A stretch of 64,000 bases of DNA from Winogradskyella endarachnes (GCF_009741275.1 NZ_WOWS01000008.1:1-64000), one strand, 5' to 3'. Shown: positions 9,121-18,538, numbered from the stretch's first letter. Made by a program: numbers and translations. Notes: generated by a model not told the origin, from the letters alone.

Positions 9121-9233
9121 AAGTAACAAAAATAACTAAATAGTAAAGATGAAATGCTTAAGATGGGTTTACAATCTTAACATGTCATCAACAATTTAAC
9201 TGTTAATAACTTAAATATATTGTTGATAGTGAC

Positions 9234-9267
9234 AAAAAAAACCGAAGTCTAAACTTCAGTTTTTTTA
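9234..9267 (-). terminator. terminator of accA
   Basis: Inverted repeat AACTGAAGT / ACTTCGGTT on the minus strand with a short loop, flanked by A and T runs. It lies 22 bases after the accA stop and before the dnaB promoter region. Confidence 0.8.
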
Positions 9268-9288
9268 CGTTGCCTATGTTTAGTGTAA

Positions 9289-10242
9289 TTAGTCTTTATA
9301 GACTCCCATTGCATCGTATTTTTCCATACGTTGATTCACTAAATCATTTGGTGATAAGTTTTTAAGTTCTTCATAAGACTTTACTATAGCATCAGTTACA
9401 GACTTAAAAGTTTTTGTTCTATCTCTATGTGCACCTCCTAATGGTTCTTTAATAATTTGATCCACTAGTTTCATGCGTTTCATATCTTTTGCTGTTAGTC
9501 TTAAAGCTTCAGCTGCTTGTTCTTTATACTCCCAACTTCTCCATAAAATAGATGAACAAGATTCTGGAGATATAACAGAATACCAAGTATTCTCTAACAT
9601 CATTACACGATCACCGACACCTATACCTAAAGCTCCACCAGATGCACCTTCACCAATAATTATAGTGATAATTGGTACTTTAAGACGTGCCATTTCTAAT
9701 ATGTTTCTTGCAATTGCTTCACCTTGCCCACGCTCTTCTGCTTCTAAACCAGGATATGCGCCTGGTGTATCAATAAGAGTAACAACCGGAATTCCGAATT
9801 TCTCTGCAGATTTCATTAAACGCAATGCTTTACGGTAACCTTCTGGATTAGACATTCCGAAATTACGATATTGCCTAGTTTTAGTATTAAAACCTTTTTG
9901 TTGACCAATAAACATATATGTTTGGTCACCAATTTTGCCTAAACCACCTATCATGGCTTTGTCATCCTTTACATTTCTGTCTCCATGTAATTCTAAAAAA
10001 GTATCACCACAAAGTGCTGTAATATAATCTAAGGTATAAGGTCTGTTTGGATGCCTAGACATCTGCACACGTTGCCATGCCGTAAGATTTTTATAAATAT
10101 CCTTTTTTGTAGCCTCTAATTTTCTTTCAATCTGTTTACAGGTTTCTGAAACATCTACTTCACTTTCCTTTCCAATAATTTCACACTTATCAAGCTGTTC
10201 TTCAAGCTCTTTTATTGGTAATTCAAACTCTAAGTATTCCAT
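9289..10242 (-). CDS. accA: acetyl-CoA carboxylase carboxyltransferase alpha subunit
   Basis: With AccD, moves the carboxyl group from biotin on AccB to acetyl-CoA, the committed step of fatty acid synthesis. The 317 residues match the family length; seen are the N-terminal helical hairpin ([10 protein letters not shown]), [13 protein letters not shown], the oxyanion/CoA region [20 protein letters not shown] and [15 protein letters not shown]. The gene stands alone between terminators, separate from accD and the biotin subunits. A CAAACCTA at 10282-10289 (TAGGTTTG on the minus strand) is a possible promoter element. Confidence 0.96.
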   Translation of the reverse strand: MEYLEFELPIKELEEQLDKCEIIGKESEVDVSETCKQIERKLEATKKDIYKNLTAWQRVQMSRHPNRPYTLDYITALCGDTFLELHGDRNVKDDKAMIGGLGKIGDQTYMFIGQQKGFNTKTRQYRNFGMSNPEGYRKALRLMKSAEKFGIPVVTLIDTPGAYPGLEAEERGQGEAIARNILEMARLKVPIITIIIGEGASGGALGIGVGDRVMMLENTWYSVISPESCSSILWRSWEYKEQAAEALRLTAKDMKRMKLVDQIIKEPLGGAHRDRTKTFKSVTDAIVKSYEELKNLSPNDLVNQRMEKYDAMGVYKD

Positions 10243-10386
10243 ACAATTTGAAGTTAGTTTTTTTGTTTAGTTAGTTGGTTACAAACCTACGTATTCTTAT
10301 TCACTTTTAAGAAAAATTATTTTAATAAGTCGGTTCAATTTCTTTGAACATCAAAAATAGGCATTATCACAGACACTATAAAAACT

Positions 10387-11295
10387 TTAACTTGTAATTT
10401 CGTTTGATTTAATTTTTCTGCTTTTATAATTTTTAAAAATGGCATCAAACAAAACAGTGATTAATATAAGGATTGCGCCAAGATAAAATTGTGATGACAT
10501 TTTTTCTGTTTCTGGAAATAAAACTAAAGCAATGGCTATACCATAAATAGGTTCTAGGTTATAACTTAATATTACAGTAAAAGGACTTATATAGCGCATA
10601 ACATCTACCGAACCTATAAATGCATATGCTGTGCATACTGATGCCAAAATGAATAAGTACAACCAATCTTCATTGGGTAATGTAAAGAACTCTGCATTAA
10701 ATCTTTTACCAGATAATACTATAAATATTGTTAAAAACACCACACCACTAACAAACTCATAGAAGGAGATAACTGTTGCTCTATATTGCTCAATAAACCT
10801 ACCGTTTATTACCGCAAATAATGTAGAGAATAATGCCGAAAATAACCCTAAGATGATTCCGTTTATGTAGCCCATTTCGCTACTTGTTATTAAAAGTACA
10901 CCCAAAATTACAACTACACCAAAAACAATCTCATAACCTAAGATTCGTCGTTTAAAAAAAAGAGGTTCTATAAACGAAGCAAAGAAAGCTCCTGACGAAA
11001 ACATTGCTAACGCAATAGAAACGTTGGCCTGATTAATAGCTTCAAAAAAAGTAATCCAATGCAATGCTATAATGACACCTGCTATGGAAAATTGCAATAA
11101 AGTTCTTTTAGATACCTTAATATTTAGTTTAATAATCTTTATAAAAATAAACATTATAATACCAGCCATTGCCATTCTATACCACACAAGTTCTAAGGCA
11201 CCAATGGTAATTTTTTTACCTAATATAGCCGTAAAGCCAGCTATAAGAACTAGAAAATGTAAGTGTAAATAGTACTTTAATTTAACGTTTGGCAT
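10387..11295 (-). CDS. EamA/DMT-family transporter
   Basis: Ten-helix inner-membrane protein of the drug/metabolite transporter superfamily, 302 residues, formed by two EamA repeats of five helices each. The N-terminal LHFLVLIAGFTAILGKKITIGALELVWYR and the second-repeat EPIYGIAIALVLFPETE are typical. Members export metabolites such as amino acids; the cargo is not predictable. The start overlaps the stop of the upstream LptF/LptG gene by 14 bases, so the two are likely translated together from the tgt-led operon. The C-terminus is basic and cytoplasmic. Confidence 0.88.
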   Translation of the reverse strand: MPNVKLKYYLHLHFLVLIAGFTAILGKKITIGALELVWYRMAMAGIIMFIFIKIIKLNIKVSKRTLLQFSIAGVIIALHWITFFEAINQANVSIALAMFSSGAFFASFIEPLFFKRRILGYEIVFGVVVILGVLLITSSEMGYINGIILGLFSALFSTLFAVINGRFIEQYRATVISFYEFVSGVVFLTIFIVLSGKRFNAEFFTLPNEDWLYLFILASVCTAYAFIGSVDVMRYISPFTVILSYNLEPIYGIAIALVLFPETEKMSSQFYLGAILILITVLFDAIFKNYKSRKIKSNEITS

Positions 11296-12358
11296 TACGC
11301 AATAGATAGATTGCTAAAATACCAAATATTAGATTAGGAAACCAAACCGCTATAATTGCTGGGAAGTTAGATTGCTCTGCCATAACCCCAAATACTTTAT
11401 CGAAAAAGACATAAATCATAGCTATTGCAATACCAAAGGCGAGATTTACACCCATTCCTCCTCGTCGTTTAACGGAAGACACTGCTACCGCAATAATAGA
11501 AAGTATATAAATAGAAACAGGTAAACTCCATTTTTTTAATTTAACCACTTCATATCTGCCAATATTTGGTGAGCCCCTTCGTTTTTCTGCCGCAATAAAA
11601 TCTAGCAATTCACCGTAAGGTTTTGTTTCTGCTGCGTATTCAACTGGAGTTAAATCTTCGAGTTCAAAAGGAAAATCCATATTTCTTTTTCGTTCCTTTT
11701 CAACGGTTTCAATACCATTTTCAAACGACCTTTTAATAAAAGTAGTAAGCCTATATGTGCTATCTTCTTCATTATAGCGAATATTATCTGCAAAAATTTT
11801 ATATTTTAACTCATTACCTTCAAAATGTTCGTAGGTAAAATTAACACCACTTTTATTACTTGGCACAAAATTACTTACATAGATATAATCATTATCATTG
11901 ATTTGCTGATAGACATCTCTCGTTTGTTGAACATTTTTATTCTTTTTTAAGTACTTAAACTTAAATTCATTAAAACCTTTACTCGCAATAGGTGCCAAAT
12001 ACATTCCTAAAAACAATGCAAAAGCTGCCACAATTGTTGCGCCAATCATATAAGGTCTTAAAAATCTTGAAAACGATACACCAGAACTTAAAAAAGCAAC
12101 GATCTCAGTATTATTCGCCAACTTAGAAGTAAACCAAATAACCGATAAGAATAAAAATAATGGAAATAAAAGATTTGCAAAATAAACTGTAAAATTGGCA
12201 TAATAGAAAGCAACCTCTCCAAATGGTGCATTGTTTTCTAACATTTTACCTACTTTTTCAGCTAAATCTACTGTTATTCCGATAGGAACAAACAGTAATA
12301 ACATCATTAAAAATGTAAATAAATAGCGTTTTAATATGTACCAATCTAAGATTTTCAA
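11282..12358 (-). CDS. LptF/LptG family lipopolysaccharide export permease
   Basis: Membrane subunit of the Lpt system that extracts lipopolysaccharide from the inner membrane and passes it across the periplasm. The 358 residues show the family topology: helices near the N-terminus (LDWYILKRYLFTFLMMLL), a large periplasmic beta-jellyroll domain (about 130-260) and further helices at the C-terminus (GMGVNLAFGIAIAMIYVFFDKV). The N-terminal ILDWYILKRYL is characteristic. Sequence alone does not decide between LptF and LptG; only one member lies in the window. It follows tgt by 33 bases and overlaps the EamA gene by 14 bases. Confidence 0.9.
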   Translation of the reverse strand: MKILDWYILKRYLFTFLMMLLLFVPIGITVDLAEKVGKMLENNAPFGEVAFYYANFTVYFANLLFPLFLFLSVIWFTSKLANNTEIVAFLSSGVSFSRFLRPYMIGATIVAAFALFLGMYLAPIASKGFNEFKFKYLKKNKNVQQTRDVYQQINDNDYIYVSNFVPSNKSGVNFTYEHFEGNELKYKIFADNIRYNEEDSTYRLTTFIKRSFENGIETVEKERKRNMDFPFELEDLTPVEYAAETKPYGELLDFIAAEKRRGSPNIGRYEVVKLKKWSLPVSIYILSIIAVAVSSVKRRGGMGVNLAFGIAIAMIYVFFDKVFGVMAEQSNFPAIIAVWFPNLIFGILAIYLLRNAKR

Positions 12359-12391
12359 TTTGCTTATTTTTTAAATAAAAATATATAAATT

Positions 12392-13522
12392 TTATAGTCG
12401 GTTGTCCATTTGCTTAACCATTTTTTCTTTCCATGCTCTAAAATCACCAGCAATAATATGCTTTCTCGCTTCTCTTGTTAGCCATAAATAGAATCCTAGG
12501 TTATGTATGGTAGCAATTTGCTTTCCTAATAATTCATTAACGGTAAACAAATGTCTTAAATATGCTTTACTATATTCTGTATCTACAAAAGTTATACCCA
12601 TTTCATCTATTGGCGAAAAATCATTGGCCCATTTTAAATTTTTAATATTTATAGATCCATGAGCTGTAAATAACATGCCGTTTCTTGCATTTCTTGTAGG
12701 CATTACACAATCAAACATATCTACGCCTAACGCAATATTTTCTAATATATTGATAGGTGTACCAACGCCCATTAAATATCGCGGTTTATCTTCTGGTAAA
12801 ATGTTACAAACAACTTCTGTCATGGCATACATTTCCTCTGCTGGCTCACCCACGGAAAGCCCTCCTATGGCATTACCTTCTGCGCCTGCATTAGCAATAT
12901 ACTCTGCAGATTGTTGCCTTAAATCTTTATAGGTACTACCTTGTACTATAGGAAAAAACGTTTGGTTATAATCATAACTTAATGGTGTTTTCTTAAGATG
13001 CGTTAAACAACGTTCTAACCAACGATGCGTCATATTCATAGAACGTTTTGCATAGTTATAATCGCATGGGTAAGGCGTACACTCATCAAAAGCCATAATG
13101 ATGTCGGCACCTATTTTACGTTGAATTTCCATAACATTTTCAGGTGTAAATACATGGTAGCTTCCATCTATATGAGATTTAAACTTTACACCTTCTTCCT
13201 TAATTTTTCTATTAGAAGATAAAGAGTAAACTTGGTAACCACCAGAATCTGTTAAAATGTTTCTATCCCAATTCATAAATTTATGCAAACCACCGGCTTG
13301 CTCTAAAATTGGCGTTTGCGGTCTTAGATATAAATGATAGGTATTACCTAAAATAATATCTGGATTAATATCATTTTTCAATTCTCTCTGATGCACACCT
13401 TTTACAGAAGCTACTGTACCAACAGGCATAAAAATTGGTGTCTCTATGGTGCCATGATCTGTAGTTATAGAACCCGCTCTAGCTTTTGTTTCTTTATCTG
13501 TTGCTACTCTCTTAAATTTCAT
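12392..13522 (-). CDS. tgt: tRNA-guanine transglycosylase
   Basis: Swaps guanine-34 for the queuosine precursor preQ1 in tRNAs with GUN anticodons. The 376 residues carry the base-binding DSGGYQVYSLS, MAFDECTPYP, GGLSVGEP and FDCVMPTRNARNG with the catalytic Asp. The C-terminal zinc site known from E. coli and Zymomonas (CxCxxC followed by His in TIHNL) is altered: TIHNL is present but the three cysteines are absent, and there is no Cys anywhere after the one in DCVMPT. A CAAATATA at 13633-13640 (TATATTTG on the minus strand) is a possible promoter about 105 bases upstream. The gene leads the tgt-lptF/G-EamA series. Confidence 0.95.
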   Translation of the reverse strand: MKFKRVATDKETKARAGSITTDHGTIETPIFMPVGTVASVKGVHQRELKNDINPDIILGNTYHLYLRPQTPILEQAGGLHKFMNWDRNILTDSGGYQVYSLSSNRKIKEEGVKFKSHIDGSYHVFTPENVMEIQRKIGADIIMAFDECTPYPCDYNYAKRSMNMTHRWLERCLTHLKKTPLSYDYNQTFFPIVQGSTYKDLRQQSAEYIANAGAEGNAIGGLSVGEPAEEMYAMTEVVCNILPEDKPRYLMGVGTPINILENIALGVDMFDCVMPTRNARNGMLFTAHGSINIKNLKWANDFSPIDEMGITFVDTEYSKAYLRHLFTVNELLGKQIATIHNLGFYLWLTREARKHIIAGDFRAWKEKMVKQMDNRL

Positions 13523-13809
13523 CTATTGTACTTATTGCTTTGTCGCGAATATGAGTTGTAAATAATTAAATATTTCAATTATTTTTGAATGTAAATTACC
13601 TATATCCTATTCATTAAATATAAGTTGGACGGCAAATATATAGAACTCTTTAAGAATCCGTCTTAAATTAAATTTAAATTGCAATAAGAATTTTAGAAAT
13701 ATTCATTTTGTTAGCAAATATTGTATTTAGTTAATAAGTGCATTAAATCTACTTTTGAAAGACCTCTGTAATAAGTTATTTTTGTAGCATAAAACATAAG
13801 CAACATAAC
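13523..13809. promoter_or_regulatory. divergent region between tgt and transketolase
   Basis: AT-rich gap of 287 bases. For the plus strand a TATTTTTG at 13777-13784 with TTG at 13755-13757 (19-base spacing) forms a good Bacteroidota promoter for the transketolase genes. For the minus strand TATATTTG (as CAAATATA, 13633-13640) may serve tgt. I see no gene or stable RNA. Confidence 0.55.
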
Positions 13810-14655
13810 ATGCCAAACATTAAAGAATTAAACGATTTTACAACTCAAGTTCGTAGAGATATTATACGAATGGTACACAAAGTAAACTCTGGTCATCCAG
13901 GTGGATCACTAGGTTGTGCGGAATTTTTCGTTTCTCTATATCAAGATATATTAGATACCAAAGATGGTTTTGATATGGATGGTATTGGAGAAGATTTATT
14001 CTTTCTCTCAAACGGACATATATCTCCAGTTTATTACAGTGTTTTAGCTAGATCTGGATATTTTCCGGTAGAGGAATTAAACACCTTTAGATTACTAAAC
14101 ACAAGATTACAAGGTCACCCAACTACTCACGAAGGTTTACCTGGAGTGCGTATTGCTTCTGGATCATTAGGGCAAGGTATGTCTGTTGCCATTGGTGCAG
14201 CACAAGCAAAAAAGCTTAATAACGACGACCACCTTGTGTATAGTCTTCATGGAGATGGTGAGTTACAAGAAGGACAGAATTGGGAGGCAATAATGTATGC
14301 TTCTGCTAAAAAAGTAGATAACTTAATTTCTACTATAGATTTAAACCAGCAACAAATTGATGGTTCTACAGATGATGTTCTACCAATGGGAAGCTTAAGA
14401 GCAAAATTTGAAGCTTTTGGATGGCTTGTTATTGATATTGAAAAAGGAAACGATATTGAAGCTATTTTAAAAGGAATGGCTGAAGCGAAATCTTTAACAG
14501 GTAACGGAAAACCAGTTTGTGTCTTATTACATACAATAATGGGTAATGGTATCGATTTTATGATGCATACTCACGCTTGGCATGGTAAAGCACCTAACGA
14601 TGAGCAACTGGCTACTGGCTTAGCTCAAAATCCTGAAACTTTAGGAGATTATTAA
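13810..14655 (+). CDS. transketolase, N-terminal subunit
   Basis: Half of a split transketolase: the thiamine-diphosphate/pyrophosphate-binding domain, 281 residues. Seen are HKVNSGHPGGSLGCAEFF, SNGHISPVYYSVLA, GSLGQGMSVAIGAA and the ThDP motif starting GDGELQEGQNWEA and running to DLNQQQIDG. It acts in the non-oxidative pentose phosphate pathway with the C-terminal half encoded next. The two genes are 43 bases apart. Many Bacteroidota and Archaea carry transketolase as two proteins, so the split is normal and not a frameshift: each half has its own start and complete domain ends. Confidence 0.95.
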   Translation: MPNIKELNDFTTQVRRDIIRMVHKVNSGHPGGSLGCAEFFVSLYQDILDTKDGFDMDGIGEDLFFLSNGHISPVYYSVLARSGYFPVEELNTFRLLNTRLQGHPTTHEGLPGVRIASGSLGQGMSVAIGAAQAKKLNNDDHLVYSLHGDGELQEGQNWEAIMYASAKKVDNLISTIDLNQQQIDGSTDDVLPMGSLRAKFEAFGWLVIDIEKGNDIEAILKGMAEAKSLTGNGKPVCVLLHTIMGNGIDFMMHTHAWHGKAPNDEQLATGLAQNPETLGDY

Positions 14656-14698
14656 AAAAAGACTAATTAAACATATACCCGCTTTTGTGGGCATTATT

Positions 14699-15652
14699 AT
14701 GAAAACATACACATATACAGAAAAAAAAGATACAAGAAGTGGATTTGGAGCAGGTTTAGCAGAACTTGGTAGAACAAACCCAAATGTGGTTGCCTTATGT
14801 GCTGACCTTATTGGATCTTTAAAAATGAATGAATTTATTGATGAAAATCCTGAGCGTTTTTTCCAAATAGGTATTGCAGAAGCCAATATGATGGGTATTG
14901 CTGCTGGTTTAACCATTGGTGGAAAAATTCCTTTTACTGGTACATTTGCTAATTTCTCTACTGGTAGAGTTTACGATCAGATTCGTCAATCTATTGCTTA
15001 TTCTGGAAAAAATGTAAAAATTTGTGCATCTCACGCAGGACTAACTTTAGGTGAAGATGGTGCAACACACCAAATATTAGAAGATATTGGGTTAATGAAA
15101 ATGTTACCAGGAATGGTTGTAATTAATCCATGTGATTACAACCAAACTAAAGCAGCAACTATTGCAATTGCAGATTATGAAGGTCCTGTATATTTAAGAT
15201 TTGGTCGTCCATCAGTACCTATTTTTACACCTGCTGATCAGAAATTTGAAATAGGAAAAGCTATTCAACTTACTGAAGGTACAGATGTAACTATAGTGGC
15301 TACAGGTCATTTAGTTTGGGAAGCATTAGAAGCTTCTAAAGTATTAAACGAAGCAGGTATTTCTGCAGAAGTTATTAATATTCATACTATTAAGCCATTA
15401 GATGATAAAGCAATTTTAGATTCTGTAGAAAAAACTGGTTGTATTGTTACCGCAGAAGAACACAACCATCTTGGTGGATTAGGTGAAAGTGTAGCTAGAG
15501 TTTTAGCGCAACACAAACCAACACCTCAAGAGTTTGTTGCAACTAACGATACCTTTGGAGAATCTGGCACACCTGCTCAGCTTATGGAGAAATATGGATT
15601 AAACGCTAATGCCATTGTTAAAGCGGTAAATAAAGTAATCAATAGAAAATAA
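14699..15652 (+). CDS. transketolase, C-terminal subunit
   Basis: Pyrimidine-binding and C-terminal domains of split transketolase, 317 residues. Motifs: RSGFGAGLAELGR, FFQIGIAEANMMGIAAGL (catalytic Glu that activates ThDP), YDQIRQSIAYSGKNV and, in the C-domain, GHLVWEALEASKVL and TAEEHNHLGGLG. The open frame starts at GTG 14687, but ATG at 14699 (KTYTYTEKKDTRSGFG) fits homologues better and is used. It must pair with the upstream N-terminal subunit to form the active site at the dimer interface. Confidence 0.95.
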   Translation: MKTYTYTEKKDTRSGFGAGLAELGRTNPNVVALCADLIGSLKMNEFIDENPERFFQIGIAEANMMGIAAGLTIGGKIPFTGTFANFSTGRVYDQIRQSIAYSGKNVKICASHAGLTLGEDGATHQILEDIGLMKMLPGMVVINPCDYNQTKAATIAIADYEGPVYLRFGRPSVPIFTPADQKFEIGKAIQLTEGTDVTIVATGHLVWEALEASKVLNEAGISAEVINIHTIKPLDDKAILDSVEKTGCIVTAEEHNHLGGLGESVARVLAQHKPTPQEFVATNDTFGESGTPAQLMEKYGLNANAIVKAVNKVINRK

Positions 15653-15709
15653 TTTTGTTTTGGCATCGTTTTTGAAAGTACATACTTAAATCTAAAAAAA
15701 ACGAACATT

Positions 15710-16306
15710 ATGAGAAATTTAAAAAAATCAGTTATTTCAACTGCACTTTTACTATTTATTGGGTTAGGTTTATCTGCCCAAAACAAAAGTTCATTTGGTT
15801 TTAAAGGTGGTTTAAACTATGGTGCCAATGGCGATTATTTTGATTCAGTGAATCTTAATTATAACAATCCTGATGAAAATATTGGCTATCATATTGGTAT
15901 TTTCGGTAAAATTGGTAATAAAATTTATTTAAGGCCAGAAATTGTTTATACAGTTACCAAAAGTGATTATGAGAATAATGACTTTAATATAAAAAAAATA
16001 GATGTTCCTGTTTTAGTAGGTATTAAAGTATTAGGACCAGTAAGTGTATTTGCAGGACCGTCTGCACAATATATACTTGAAACTGATTTTCATGGCATTG
16101 ATATTGATGATCTACAAGACGATTTTACGGTAGGGCTTAACTTTGGGATTGGCTTAAATTTCAATAAAATAGGAATCGATTTAAGATACGAAAGAGGATT
16201 TGGTGAAAACGAGGCCTCATTTATTGAAAATAATATCACTTCTATTAACAGTAGAATTGATACAAGACCAGAACAATTGATACTTAGTTTATCTATTGGA
16301 CTTTAA
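15710..16306 (+). CDS. porin-family outer-membrane beta-barrel protein
   Basis: A 198-residue exported protein with a clear signal peptide ending LGLSAQ, followed by FGFKGGLNYG and repeated amphipathic strands ending in the aromatic/leucine pattern LILSLSIGL. This is the pattern of small eight-stranded barrels (PorT/OmpW-like) that are abundant in Flavobacteria. No enzymatic motif is visible and the role is unknown. It lies alone, 57 bases after transketolase, and is closed by a bidirectional terminator. Confidence 0.75.
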   Translation: MRNLKKSVISTALLLFIGLGLSAQNKSSFGFKGGLNYGANGDYFDSVNLNYNNPDENIGYHIGIFGKIGNKIYLRPEIVYTVTKSDYENNDFNIKKIDVPVLVGIKVLGPVSVFAGPSAQYILETDFHGIDIDDLQDDFTVGLNFGIGLNFNKIGIDLRYERGFGENEASFIENNITSINSRIDTRPEQLILSLSIGL

Positions 16307-16327
16307 TTATAAAATAAGATAAATAAG

Positions 16328-16358
16328 AAAAGCCACTCTAAATTGAGTGGCTTTTTTT
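16328..16358. terminator. bidirectional terminator
   Basis: Perfect inverted repeat AAAGCCACTC / GAGTGGCTTT with a short loop, A run on the left and T run on the right. It lies between two convergent genes and can serve both strands. Confidence 0.9.
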
Positions 16359-16378
16359 ATGTCTATTAAAAAATACTT

Positions 16379-17452
16379 TTATTCTTCCTCCTCCTCATTA
16401 TAATCTATTGCAATTGTTGCATCTAAATAATCTGGTGTTCCGTCACCGTTAGAATCAACAACCGTTACTGTATTAATGGTAATTACACCAGCAACTTCTG
16501 ATCGAGAATACTCGTATTCATTCGTAGCAAGTATTGGTTCTTCTTCATTCTCGTTAGTATCAACTACATATTCCGTAGATATTAATTCATTAAAGGTAGA
16601 AACATCATCTCCATCATCATCAAAATCTATATAATTAGGAAAACCATCTTCATCTGTATCATCATCAAAAGCTTCTGTATTATCATCTAAATCTTCTAAA
16701 TATGACGGTATCCCATCATTATCATGATCTTCTAATTCATATTGTAATAATTCAAATTTAAACATTAAATTATCATAAGAAGAGCCTGTACTTGTTCCTG
16801 CAAAGTAACCTAAACCAGAAGGTACAAACATAACTCCTAATCCAAAATTATTATAATCAACAATACCATCAACCAAATCAAAACCATCTGCAGTGTTAAA
16901 CATTGGCATTACCAATTGCCATGCTCTGATGGTACCAAAAGTAGAAAACCCATCTCCTTGTAATAATAAATCTCCTGGTGTTGTAATAACATCAAATATA
17001 CCTCCATCATCGTTTATAGAAGTTCCTTCGTAACGCACTCTAACTTCATCTGTAAAATTTGGTGAGTCACCACTACCCTGATTTAAATGTAAAACATAAT
17101 ATTCGTAATCTGCCTCTAAATAAGTGGTTGTATAAGTAGTAACAGCATCTATTAATAACGTGTTATTATCTGGGTCTGGCATATCTAAATACTCACCTGT
17201 AGTCTCATCTATTGGTAACTCAGTAATAATAATATCCGTGTATTTTGGATTTGTACTAGATGCTATGTATGCAGAATTGTAATAATGTGTAGATAAATAC
17301 AATACTATAGAATCGTTATCTTTAACTTGTTGTTCTGTTCTATCTTCTAACTCTACCGTTGTAGTTCCGCCATCATCATCGTTGTCACAAGAAATTAATA
17401 AAGAAAATAATGCAAGAAATATAATACTTAATCTTAAGGTTTTTACTTTCAT
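16379..17452 (-). CDS. FKBP-type peptidyl-prolyl isomerase lipoprotein with Asp-rich tail
   Basis: A 357-residue lipoprotein: the signal sequence ends LLIS-Cys22 followed by acidic residues. The middle part has FKBP hallmarks (VRVRYEGTSINDDGGIFD, a VMPMF stretch, FVPSGLGYF, LMFKFELLQYE), so a proline isomerase on the periplasmic or cell-surface side. After it comes an acidic stretch of DxDxDGxPxYxDxDDD repeats like calcium-binding thrombospondin type 3 units, then SNGDGTPDYLDA and a run of Glu at the C-terminus. The frame opens at TTG 17461 but the ATG at 17452 gives a proper signal peptide. Several FKBP aromatic core residues look changed, so catalysis is not certain. Confidence 0.8.
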   Translation of the reverse strand: MKVKTLRLSIIFLALFSLLISCDNDDDGGTTTVELEDRTEQQVKDNDSIVLYLSTHYYNSAYIASSTNPKYTDIIITELPIDETTGEYLDMPDPDNNTLLIDAVTTYTTTYLEADYEYYVLHLNQGSGDSPNFTDEVRVRYEGTSINDDGGIFDVITTPGDLLLQGDGFSTFGTIRAWQLVMPMFNTADGFDLVDGIVDYNNFGLGVMFVPSGLGYFAGTSTGSSYDNLMFKFELLQYELEDHDNDGIPSYLEDLDDNTEAFDDDTDEDGFPNYIDFDDDGDDVSTFNELISTEYVVDTNENEEEPILATNEYEYSRSEVAGVITINTVTVVDSNGDGTPDYLDATIAIDYNEEEEE

Positions 17453-17542
17453 AAAATTCAATTTAATATGTTTAAAACTACCACAGTTTTAAAACGTCGT
17501 TCATTATTGCTTAATTTTAAGTCGCAAGATACAATAATATAA

Positions 17543-17550
17543 TATTTTTG
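17543..17550 (+). promoter_or_regulatory. -7 element for the S4-protein operon
   Basis: TATTTTTG matches the Bacteroidota TAnnTTTG consensus, 36 bases before the ATG at 17587. No good -33 TTG at the usual distance. Confidence 0.45.
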
Positions 17551-17586
17551 CACTCATCTATGAAAGTAGTTTTTTATTAAAACATT

Positions 17587-17958
17587 ATGCGAATTGATAA
17601 ATATTTATGGTGTGTACGTTATTACAAAACACGCAGCATTGCAACCAAAGCGTGCAAAAAAGGACAGGTAAAAGTAAATGGTGCTGCAGTTAAACCATCG
17701 AGAGAAATTTACCCAACTGATAAAATTGAACTTAGAAAAGACCAGATTACATATCAATTAACGGTGAACGATTTACCTCCAAACCGCGTTGGTGCTAAAC
17801 TTGTAGATATTTACAGAGTAGATACAACACCTAAGTCTGCTTTTGAAGCTAAAGAATTACTTAAATACAGTAAAGACTATTATAGGAAAAAAGGCACAGG
17901 CAGACCTACTAAAAAAGACCGTAGAGATATCGACGATTTTTATGATGAGGAAGAATAA
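17587..17958 (+). CDS. S4-domain RNA-binding protein (Hsp15-like)
   Basis: A 123-residue protein starting directly with an S4 RNA-binding fold: MRIDKYLWCVRYYKTRSIATKACKKG-like, then VKVNGAAVKPSREIYPTDKIEL. This is the signature of Hsp15/HslR, which binds free 50S subunits carrying nascent chains and helps ribosome recycling. The rest is a basic tail (KKGTGRPTKKDRR) ending in an acidic patch. Its 3' end overlaps the methyltransferase gene by 17 bases, so the pair is translationally coupled. Confidence 0.9.
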   Translation: MRIDKYLWCVRYYKTRSIATKACKKGQVKVNGAAVKPSREIYPTDKIELRKDQITYQLTVNDLPPNRVGAKLVDIYRVDTTPKSAFEAKELLKYSKDYYRKKGTGRPTKKDRRDIDDFYDEEE

Positions 17959-18538
17959 TCACAATATTACATATTGGAAAAATCGGTATAATAATAAAAA
18001 AACAGGTTGGAATATTGGTAAAATTTCAACACCTTTAAAAGTATATATCGATCAACTTAAAGACACATCTTTAAAAATATTAATTCCAGGTGCAGGCAAC
18101 AGCTATGAAGCAGAATATCTATGGAAAAAAGGTTTTAAAAATGTATATGTACTAGATTTTGTAAAACAGCCTTTAAATAATTTAAAAGCTAGAGTATCTA
18201 ACTTTCCAGATAATCAATTATTACATATTGATTTTTTTGAACTTGAAAATCGTTTCGATATCATTATAGAGCAAACTTTTTTCTGTGCTTTAAACCCTAA
18301 CTTAAGAAAAGCCTATAAAAATAAAATGTTAGACCTTCTTAAACCAAAAGGAAAACTAGTGGGATTACTTTTTAATTTTGAATTATCTAAAAATGGACCT
18401 CCATTTGGCGGCAGTAAAAACGAATATAAAGACCTATTTAGCATACAATTTAATATAAAAACATTAGAACCTTCAATTAATTCTATAAAAGAAAGAGAAG
18501 GTAAAGAACTGTTTTTTATCTTTGAAAAAAAGACCTAA
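17942..18538 (+). CDS. TPMT-family SAM-dependent methyltransferase
   Basis: About 198 residues resembling the thiopurine S-methyltransferase family: NITYWKNRYNNKKTGWNIGKISTPL at the N-terminus, the SAM-binding LKILIPGAGNSYEAEYLWKKG followed by the acidic VYVLDF, and GLLFNFELSKNGPPFGGS near the end. Bacterial members methylate thiol, halide or metalloid compounds; the substrate here is unknown. The open frame extends to 17843 inside the S4 gene, but that part is out-of-frame shadow; the start is one of two adjacent ATGs (17942 or 17945). The stop overlaps the next ATG by one base (TAATG). Confidence 0.85.
   Translation: MMRKNNHNITYWKNRYNNKKTGWNIGKISTPLKVYIDQLKDTSLKILIPGAGNSYEAEYLWKKGFKNVYVLDFVKQPLNNLKARVSNFPDNQLLHIDFFELENRFDIIIEQTFFCALNPNLRKAYKNKMLDLLKPKGKLVGLLFNFELSKNGPPFGGSKNEYKDLFSIQFNIKTLEPSINSIKEREGKELFFIFEKKT

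Noticed and set aside
9127-9134. TATTTTTG on the minus strand as dnaB promoter
   Set aside because: It lies so close to the ATG at 9120 that the message would be almost leaderless and there is no -33 partner; not supported enough to list.
13810-15652. Transketolase broken by a frameshift
   Set aside because: Each part has its own start and complete domain boundaries with a 43-base gap; split transketolase is normal in this phylum.
17843-17941. 33-residue N-terminal extension of the methyltransferase
   Set aside because: It is an out-of-frame reading of the S4-protein gene; the domain starts after the paired ATGs at 17942/17945.
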